Source: an uncultured Fretibacterium sp. (lineage in GTDB: Bacteria > Synergistota > Synergistia > Synergistales > Aminobacteriaceae). From it: DNA of 7,306 bases. The stretch lies in NCBI GenBank assembly GCA_937892105.1, contig CALAUZ010000044.1:1-7306 (forward strand). The letters run 5' to 3'. Below are positions 1-4,290 of the stretch, in pieces. The notes beneath the pieces are model-generated. The model did no database searches, had not been told where the DNA came from, and worked only from the letters and a program-made list of their open reading frames with translations. Each line of letters starts with the position of its first letter. The first letter of the stretch is position 1. A program made the position numbers and the translations under genes.

Positions 1-129
1 AATTCGAGAGGTTTAAAGAGCGGGGCGAATTCGACCCCTTTGGATGTTAAAAGTTAGTTATATAAACAAACAATGTATTAATTATTATTAATTATAAAAC
101 AAGAAAGTGTTTGAACAACAATAAGTTAT

Positions 130-156
130 AATTGCGAATACACTGTGTTCGCAATT
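130..156. repeat. 27-bp near-perfect palindrome in the leader of the nuclease gene
   Basis: The left arm AATTGCGAA is matched by TTCGCAATT on the right. An inner ACA/TGT pairing flanks a central C, and one T/G pair (139 against 147) would be a wobble in RNA. It ends 23 bases before the ATG at 180, so in the transcript it would be a hairpin close to the translation start. It is clearly related to the perfect palindrome inside the same gene at 496-524: aligned over 28 bases they differ at five positions, and all five keep pairing. It could be an operator, an RNA control element or a small mobile palindrome. The structure is certain; the function is not known. Confidence 0.8.
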
Positions 157-179
157 GAGAGAAAAGAAAGAATTGAGCA

Positions 180-1235
180 ATGGCTAAAAAAGAACTCATA
201 GTAAGCAAGGATAATCAGGTTGTGGTTTGTCAGCAGTCCGAGGCCTTTTTCTTGGAGATAAGGAGAATCATCGAGGAGGCTCGCAATAATGCGGTGCGTA
301 GCGTTGATTATTGCCGAGTGCAAATGTATTGGAACATTGGAAGGCGTATTTTTGAAGAGGAACAGCAGGGAAAGGAAAGGGCGGAATATGGTTCGTATCT
401 GATTGAGAACCTTGCAAAGGATTTAGAGCCAAAATATGGAAGCGGATTTAGTGTACGACAATTAAAGTTCTGCCGTCAGTTTTACAGGCTTTACCCAATT
501 GGGAACGCACTGCGTTCCCAATTGAACTGGTCGCAATATCGGATGCTCATTCAAATACCCGACCCAGACAAACGAGAATACTACGAACTTGAAGCCGTCA
601 ATAATTGTTGGACAGGGCGTGAGATGGAGCGTCAAATCAATTCGATGTTGTATGAGCGGCTTTTGTTGAGCAACGACAAAGAGAGCGTGTTGGCCGTGGC
701 ACGCAAGCAGCGGATTCCACAAAACCCGCGTGAGATTATCAAAGACCCGATGGTGCTGGAATTCTTGGGATTGGAGCGGAAACCGACCTATTACGAAAGC
801 GACTTGGAAACCTCGCTGATAACCCATTTGCAGAACTTCATGCTCGAAATGGGAAATGGCTTTGCGTTCATCGCCCGACAGAAGCGGATTTTGATTGAAG
901 ACGACGAGTTTTTCATCGATTTGGTGTTCTATAACAGGCTTTTGCGCTGTTTTGTCCTGTTTGAGTTGAAGACCGGCAAACTGACGCACCAGGACATTGG
1001 GCAATTGCAGATGTATGTCAATTACTACGACCGTGTGGAGAAGCTGCCTGAGGAAAACCCGACCATTGGCATTCTGCTTTGCACCCAAAAGAACGACACG
1101 GTGGTGAAAATGTCGCTACCGGAGAACAATTCTACGATACTCGCATCGCAATATACCTTATATTTGCCGACCGAGGAGCAACTGAAAAAGGAAGTGGAGG
1201 AAGTGAGGAACTTAATTGAAGGAGGAAAAGTATGA
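180..1235 (+). CDS. PDDEXK nuclease, DUF1016/YhcG family
   Basis: This 351-residue protein has the two-part layout of the DUF1016/YhcG family. An N-terminal helical, winged-helix-like region spans about residues 20-160 (it contains the WNIGRRI and GSGFSVRQLKFCRQFY stretches). A C-terminal restriction-endonuclease-like fold spans about 185-330. The likely catalytic set is Asp247 in FIDLVFY, Glu262 and Lys264 in FELKTGKL, and Gln275 in DIGQLQMYV, which is the family's D...ExK...Q pattern, so the active site looks intact. Family members are thought to be DNA-cleaving or DNA-processing enzymes linked to defence or mobile DNA; the substrate is not known. The ATG at 180 gives the normal N-terminus, although only a weak purine-rich stretch precedes it. 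A perfect palindrome encodes residues 106-115. The stop overlaps the next start as ATGA, which points to translational coupling downstream. Confidence 0.9.
   Translation: MAKKELIVSKDNQVVVCQQSEAFFLEIRRIIEEARNNAVRSVDYCRVQMYWNIGRRIFEEEQQGKERAEYGSYLIENLAKDLEPKYGSGFSVRQLKFCRQFYRLYPIGNALRSQLNWSQYRMLIQIPDPDKREYYELEAVNNCWTGREMERQINSMLYERLLLSNDKESVLAVARKQRIPQNPREIIKDPMVLEFLGLERKPTYYESDLETSLITHLQNFMLEMGNGFAFIARQKRILIEDDEFFIDLVFYNRLLRCFVLFELKTGKLTHQDIGQLQMYVNYYDRVEKLPEENPTIGILLCTQKNDTVVKMSLPENNSTILASQYTLYLPTEEQLKKEVEEVRNLIEGGKV
496..524. repeat. 29-bp perfect palindrome inside the nuclease coding sequence
   Basis: The left arm CAATTGGGAACGCA and its exact reverse complement flank a single central C at 510. 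It is read in frame as residues 106-115 (PIGNALRSQL), between the conserved FCRQFYRLY and LNWSQYRML stretches, so it sits in a connecting segment of the N-terminal domain. A perfect 14-bp arm inside coding sequence is not expected by chance. It is a sister copy of the palindrome at 130-156. Confidence 0.9.
1218..1225 (+). promoter_or_regulatory. Strong ribosome binding site for the 38-residue small ORF
   Basis: GAAGGAGG lies six bases before the ATG at 1232, inside the last codons of the nuclease gene. Such a consensus Shine-Dalgarno is notable in a Bacteroidota-like context, where these sites are usually weak. It is the main support for the small ORF being translated. Confidence 0.6.
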
Positions 1236-1348
1236 TGGATATTAATAAAGGTATGCCGCAACACGATAGACTGATCGAGCTGAACAAAATCGCCATTCAG
1301 CAGATGAAGGTCTTAGAAGGCGTGGAGGAAAGGAGAATGCTAAAATGA
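1232..1348 (+). CDS. 38-residue small protein of unknown function
   Basis: This ORF starts ATGATG, overlapping the nuclease stop by four bases, and ends AAATGA, overlapping the next gene's ATG by four bases. A consensus Shine-Dalgarno (GAAGGAGG) precedes it. The 38-residue product is charged and probably helical: it has an acidic/basic N-terminus, a central LIELNKIAIQQMKVLEGVEE stretch with heptad-like hydrophobic spacing, and a basic end (ERRMLK). It has no signal peptide, membrane segment or Cys. A second in-frame ATG directly follows the first, so either could be the start. I do not recognise a family. It may be a real partner of one neighbour, or a leader whose translation couples the nuclease to the lipoprotein gene. 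The double ATGA arrangement and the ribosome binding site favour real translation. Confidence 0.55.
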   Translation: MMDINKGMPQHDRLIELNKIAIQQMKVLEGVEERRMLK

Positions 1349-1986
1349 GAAATCTTCTATTTGCTTTAGTATGCTTTATTCTCACCTGTATATCCTGTGA
1401 CAGGTCGGACAGCTATATTATCCCCGTTGATTACGAAAAGTACAATGATGATGTCACCAACCGTACTGAAAAAGGAAATCAAGAACTCGCCATGAAATTA
1501 TATATGGATTGGTACCATAATACGGTTGGTAAGGAAATCCCAGATGTTCGGATAAAAGATTTTGACGGGAAGACCATTAAACTCAAGAAATGGCTAAAAA
1601 GAGAAACTATTCTAATTTTCACCGACATGTATTGTGCTTTTGGCGGAGAGGAGGTAGAACGAGATTTCCCCGATGCAATAAACAACATGAAGGATGAACT
1701 GGAAGGGATTGATATTTTGTGCCTCGTCGAATTGTCGGAAGATTCGGACCTGCAAAAAACGGTTGAGTACGCCAAGACTCTTCAAGGTAAATATGACAAT
1801 GTTTTCATTATCGACCAAAAAGATGCTTTGAGAAGCAATCTTGCGGCTACTCCGACTAAGTATTTCATCGATAAAAAGCAAATCGTTAGGCACATTCAGA
1901 TGGGCTTTACTTTTGATGAAAATGGAAGTGAGTATAGTATCCGACAAGGGATTATGGTGATGCGAAAGGAAAACATTAGTGAATAA
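1345..1986 (+). CDS. Redoxin/TlpA-like lipoprotein with a single active-site Cys
   Basis: The 213-residue product begins with a short basic start and a hydrophobic stretch (residues 3-16). Cys18 is the likely lipidated residue (CISC), so the protein is probably an exported lipoprotein. A thioredoxin-like fold follows from about residue 62: GKEIPDVRIKDFDGKTIKL is the typical TlpA/redoxin entry strand, and TDMYCAFGGEEVERDFP is the active-site region. The cis-proline motif is ATPTKYFID (Pro170). Where thiol-disulfide oxidoreductases have CxxC, this protein has Cys97-Ala-Phe-Gly100, so the resolving Cys is missing. It may be a monothiol enzyme, a peroxiredoxin-like protein or a binding protein that has lost redox activity. 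AGGAG lies upstream of its ATG, and the start overlaps the small ORF by ATGA. Its codons are AT-rich compared with the kamD part downstream. Confidence 0.75.
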   Translation: MRNLLFALVCFILTCISCDRSDSYIIPVDYEKYNDDVTNRTEKGNQELAMKLYMDWYHNTVGKEIPDVRIKDFDGKTIKLKKWLKRETILIFTDMYCAFGGEEVERDFPDAINNMKDELEGIDILCLVELSEDSDLQKTVEYAKTLQGKYDNVFIIDQKDALRSNLAATPTKYFIDKKQIVRHIQMGFTFDENGSEYSIRQGIMVMRKENISE

Positions 1987-2020
1987 TAAATCAATCATTT
2001 AAACAACATAAACGAATAAT

Positions 2021-2758
2021 ATGGAAAGTAAATTAGGACTTGATTTCAAGAAAGTGGAGTATGCGCGGGGGCTGGCGAAGAACATCGCTGAGGATGTGCA
2101 GGCATTCGTGGAGCAGTATTCCACCGTGGCCGTGGAGCGCACCCTCGCCCGACTGATGGGCATCGACGGGGTCGATGAGAACGCCGTGCCGTTGCCCAAC
2201 GTGGTGGTCGATGCCATCAAGGACAAGGGCGTGCTTGGCGAAGGCGTGCTGTTTTTCATCGCCAACGCCATGCTCCAGACGGGACTGAACCCGCAACAGA
2301 TTGCCGAAAAGGTGGCCGCCGGCGAACTCGACATCACCAAGGTGGTGACCCGCGACCAGAAGAAGATCGCCGACACGCTGCAACCCGTCATCGACGAGAG
2401 CATGAACCGCATCCGCACACGCCGCGCCCGCCGCGAGCATTACTTAGAGACCATCGGCGAAGGCCCCAAGCCTTACCTTTACATCATCGTAGCCACGGGC
2501 AACATCTACGAGGACGTGGTGCAAGCTCAAGCCGGCGCCCGTCAAGGGGCCGATGTCATCGCCGTGATCCGCACCACGGGCCAGAGCCTGCTCGACTATG
2601 TGCCTTACGGCGCCACCACCGAGGGCTTCGGCGGCACCTTCGCCACGCAAGAGAACTTCCGCATCATGCGCAAGGCCCTCGATGAAGTGGGCGAGGAGCA
2701 AGGCCGCTACATCCGCCTTTGCAACTACTGCTCAGGACTTTGCATGCCCGAAATCGCT
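2021..2758 (+). other. kamD: kamD, lysine 5,6-aminomutase alpha subunit, 5' half only
   Basis: Lysine 5,6-aminomutase moves the terminal amino group of D-lysine (or L-beta-lysine) to the neighbouring carbon in lysine fermentation, using PLP and adenosylcobalamin. KamD is the large subunit and KamE carries the cobalamin. The visible part holds strongly conserved family stretches: SVERTLARL-like and GIDGVDENAVPLPNVVVD near residues 35-65, KPYLYIIVATGNIYEDVVQA near 148-168, TTGQSLLDYVPYGATTEGFGGT near 187-208, and GRYIRLCNYCSGLCMPEIA at 228-246. The family is about 500 residues long, so roughly half is missing beyond the junction. It starts 34 bases after the redoxin gene with no clear Shine-Dalgarno, as is common in Bacteroidota. 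Whether the upstream operon drives it cannot be seen. Confidence 0.88.
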
Positions 2759-3334
2759 GACGTAATGTCGGAAGAAAAAACTGTATGTCCATCGCTGAAT
2801 CTTCCTGTTCAGAACGGAAGCACGAGAATTTTGCGCCTAATGAATCGCAAATACACACGCGAGGAATATATCGACAAAGTGAAAATGATACGCGAAAAAG
2901 TGCCGGGCTTGGGACTGACCACAGATTTAATTGTGGGATTTCCCGGTGAGACTGAAAACGATTTTGACGACTCAATGAGCCTACTTAGGGAGATAAAGTT
3001 TGACCTTGTACACAGTGCTGCATATTCAGAGCGTGAAGGGACTCCGGCTGCAAAAATGGAAGGTGCTTTACCCGTAAGCGTGAGGCTTGAGAGATTGACG
3101 CGTCTAAATGAGCTTCAAGACTCTATTACGCTTGCAATCAATGAGGCCATGACAGGAAAAACGGTTGAAGTCCTTGCTGATGATTACGCGCCGAGGGGTG
3201 AAGGATTGTTGCAGGGTAGGACTCCTTCCGACAAAGTAGTGATATTTCCGGGCGGTGATGAAATTTTAGGGCAGTTCTTGAATGTCAGAATCACAAGTGC
3301 TGAGGCATGGTGCCTTCATGGTGAAGTAGTTTGA
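2021..3334 (+). CDS. Chimeric ORF: KamD N-terminal half fused to MiaB C-terminal half
   Basis: One 437-codon frame joins two unrelated proteins. Residues 1 to about 245 match lysine 5,6-aminomutase alpha subunit, and residues about 244-437 match the C-terminal part of tRNA methylthiotransferase MiaB. The change falls at residues 243-247 (PEIAD, 2747-2761). The KamD half lacks the rest of its catalytic barrel. The MiaB half lacks its N-terminal cluster-binding domain and its radical-SAM CxxxCxxC motif, so the product could carry out neither reaction. Codon choice switches at the same place from mostly G/C third positions to a mixed set. A biological fusion would have to join two half-domains without a shared fold; a metagenome assembly or cloning chimera is far more likely. 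Confidence 0.85.
   Translation: MESKLGLDFKKVEYARGLAKNIAEDVQAFVEQYSTVAVERTLARLMGIDGVDENAVPLPNVVVDAIKDKGVLGEGVLFFIANAMLQTGLNPQQIAEKVAAGELDITKVVTRDQKKIADTLQPVIDESMNRIRTRRARREHYLETIGEGPKPYLYIIVATGNIYEDVVQAQAGARQGADVIAVIRTTGQSLLDYVPYGATTEGFGGTFATQENFRIMRKALDEVGEEQGRYIRLCNYCSGLCMPEIADVMSEEKTVCPSLNLPVQNGSTRILRLMNRKYTREEYIDKVKMIREKVPGLGLTTDLIVGFPGETENDFDDSMSLLREIKFDLVHSAAYSEREGTPAAKMEGALPVSVRLERLTRLNELQDSITLAINEAMTGKTVEVLADDYAPRGEGLLQGRTPSDKVVIFPGGDEILGQFLNVRITSAEAWCLHGEVV
2744..2761. other. Putative chimeric junction between two genomes
   Basis: KamD proteins continue after CMPEIA with an AMG-type helix, whereas here the frame continues DVMSEEKTVC, which fits the MiaB segment before its LPVQ motif. 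The bases coding PEIA(D), cccgaaatcgctga, could be read in both parents, so a short shared word probably made the join. Left of it the style is GC-rich and Bacteroidota-like; right of it codons are mixed and starts have clear Shine-Dalgarno sites. Confidence 0.8.
2747..3334 (+). other. miaB: miaB, tRNA-2-methylthio-N6-dimethylallyladenosine synthase, 3' part only
   Basis: MiaB is a radical-SAM enzyme that adds a methylthio group at C2 of N6-isopentenyl-adenosine 37 in tRNA. Present here are LNLPVQNGSTRILRLMNR, TREEYIDKV, and LTTDLIVGFPGETENDFDDS of the C-terminal half of the radical-SAM barrel, followed by the SEREGTPAAKM segment. After these comes a TRAM domain from about residue 375 of the joined frame, with GRTPSDKVVIFPGGDEILGQ and a final AWCLHGEV. 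The GRT...VVIFPG form of the TRAM domain favours MiaB over RimO or MtaB. The N-terminal methylthiotransferase domain and the CxxxCxxC loop are absent because the sequence before about 2750 belongs to another gene. Its end overlaps the convergent cobQ by 44 bases (3291-3334), with no terminator between them. Confidence 0.88.
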
Positions 3335-4187
3335 GAATATAAGACATATCGAGGCACTGAGACATTACGCGGGCTATTTCGTCAAATGATTCGTTATCTG
3401 CGGTGAGTATGTCAACTATTTCATGCTCACCGTAATTTTTTGCTCTTCCTTCTGATTCGCCGTGATAGTCTGTGATATTAAGGCTGTCTTCTGGTGCAAT
3501 TTTCGCGCCTTCAATGAACGGCAAAACGCCCAAAACTTTAACGCCTGTATAATCTTCCGTCCATTTCACAGCGTCATTGAACAATCTCATATCCCCCCGG
3601 AACATGTTATAGATTATGCCTTTAACGCTTTTGCGGTCATCGCCGATCAATTCGAGAGTCCCGACAACTGATGCAAGAGATCCGCCGCGGTTGACATCAG
3701 CCACAAGAATCACAGGCACTTCCGCTTCACGGGCAATTCTCATGTTTACGATTTCGGAGTCGTTAAGGTTGATTTCCGCCGGGCTGCCAGCTCCCTCAAT
3801 GATTACGGCCTCAAAGTTTACTGCTATGTATGCGAGTGCCTCACGTATTGCCTTCATTCCCTCGTTGAGCGCGAAATCCCGGTAACCTGTTGTATCATGC
3901 GCGTATGTTTTGCCGTTAAGGATGATTTCGGATGAGGTGTTATGACGAGGTTTGAGGAGTATGGGATTCATGAAATATTCGGGGATGAGGCGTGCGGCTT
4001 GTGCTTGAGTCGCTTGGGCTATACTCATTTCGAGTCTGTCATGGGTAATGTAGACGTTGTTGCTCATGTTTTGAGATTTGAACGGGCAAATCTTTATCCC
4101 CATGTCCGCAAACAGTCGGCATAATCCCGTAACGATGAAACTTTTTCCCGCATTGCTTGATGTGCCTTGAATCATTATTCCGTTCAT
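3291..4187 (-). CDS. cobQ: Cobyric acid synthase (CobQ/CbiP) lacking the glutamine amidotransferase domain
   Basis: CobQ/CbiP makes cobyric acid in B12 synthesis by amidating side chains b, d, e and g of adenosylcobyrinate a,c-diamide, using ATP and glutamine. The N-terminal BioD/CobQ-type domain is complete: GTSSNAGKSFIVTGLCRLF (nucleotide loop, residues 8-26), PFKSQNMSNN at 35-44, QAQAARLIPEYFMNPILLKP at 61-80, EGAGSPAEINL at 131-141 and DVNRGGSLAS at 164-173. The usual protein is about 500 residues; this one has 298. After APEDSLNITD (231-240) it passes almost directly to NESFDEIARVMSQCLDM, which resembles the family's extreme C-terminus. The whole GATase domain, with its nucleophilic Cys and His, is therefore absent. 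GAGGAG nine bases before the ATG supports the start. It may be an internal deletion, an assembly collapse, or a form using free ammonia or a separate amidotransferase. Confidence 0.85.
   Translation of the reverse strand: MNGIMIQGTSSNAGKSFIVTGLCRLFADMGIKICPFKSQNMSNNVYITHDRLEMSIAQATQAQAARLIPEYFMNPILLKPRHNTSSEIILNGKTYAHDTTGYRDFALNEGMKAIREALAYIAVNFEAVIIEGAGSPAEINLNDSEIVNMRIAREAEVPVILVADVNRGGSLASVVGTLELIGDDRKSVKGIIYNMFRGDMRLFNDAVKWTEDYTGVKVLGVLPFIEGAKIAPEDSLNITDYHGESEGRAKNYGEHEIVDILTADNESFDEIARVMSQCLDMSYILKLLHHEGTMPQHL
3401..3432. repeat. Inverted repeat at the point where CobQ loses its amidotransferase domain
   Basis: Arms cggtgagtatg (3401-3411) and catgctcaccg (3422-3432) are reverse complements apart from one base, around a 10-base loop. 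They encode CobQ residues of about 253-262, within the GEHEIVDILTAD segment, where the N-terminal domain is joined to the C-terminal tail. The repeat may mark a deletion endpoint or an assembly collapse, or may be chance. Confidence 0.6.
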
Positions 4188-4196
4188 TTACATTAG

Positions 4197-4202
4197 CTCC
4201 TC
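4197..4202 (-). promoter_or_regulatory. Ribosome binding site of cobQ
   Basis: On the minus strand GAGGAG lies nine bases before the ATG at 4187. It fixes this start, which gives the expected MNGIMIQGTSSNAGKS N-terminus. Because a terminator lies just upstream (4237-4269), cobQ probably has its own promoter in the short gap, but I could not identify a convincing -35/-10 pair there. Confidence 0.65.
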
Positions 4203-4236
4203 AGTATGTCATTTAGCGTGATGAAAATTTTACAGC

Positions 4237-4269
4237 AAAAAAAAGAAGCCCCCGAATTTCTCAGAGGCT
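4237..4269 (-). terminator. Rho-independent terminator after the lipoprotein gene
   Basis: Read on the minus strand, arms AGCCTCTGA and TCGGGGGCT form a 9-bp stem with two G-U pairs around the loop GAAAT. The stem is followed by TC and eight T residues. It starts 21 bases past the stop codon at 4291 and separates the lipoprotein transcript from cobQ. Confidence 0.85.
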
Positions 4270-4290
4270 CTCTTAATGTCTGACGTGAAA

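Noticed and set aside
22..38. GGGG...CCCC pairing around an EcoRI-like GAATTC as a terminator or cloning scar
   Set aside because: The stem is only four pairs, with an asymmetric loop and no T-run, and a single GAATTC proves nothing about cloning.
57..179. A Bacteroidota promoter (TAnnTTTG) upstream of the nuclease gene
   Set aside because: The only nearby TTTG (in AGTGTTTG) fails at both key TA positions; the AT-rich stretch alone is not enough.
180..1235. The palindromes as REP elements with a RAYT transposase
   Set aside because: The encoded protein has PDDEXK nuclease motifs and no Y1 (HUH) transposase motif.
2720..2743. CNYCSGLC at residues 234-241 as the radical-SAM cysteine motif of the MiaB-like half
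   Set aside because: The spacing is CxxCxxxC rather than CxxxCxxC, and the stretch belongs to the conserved KamD sequence.
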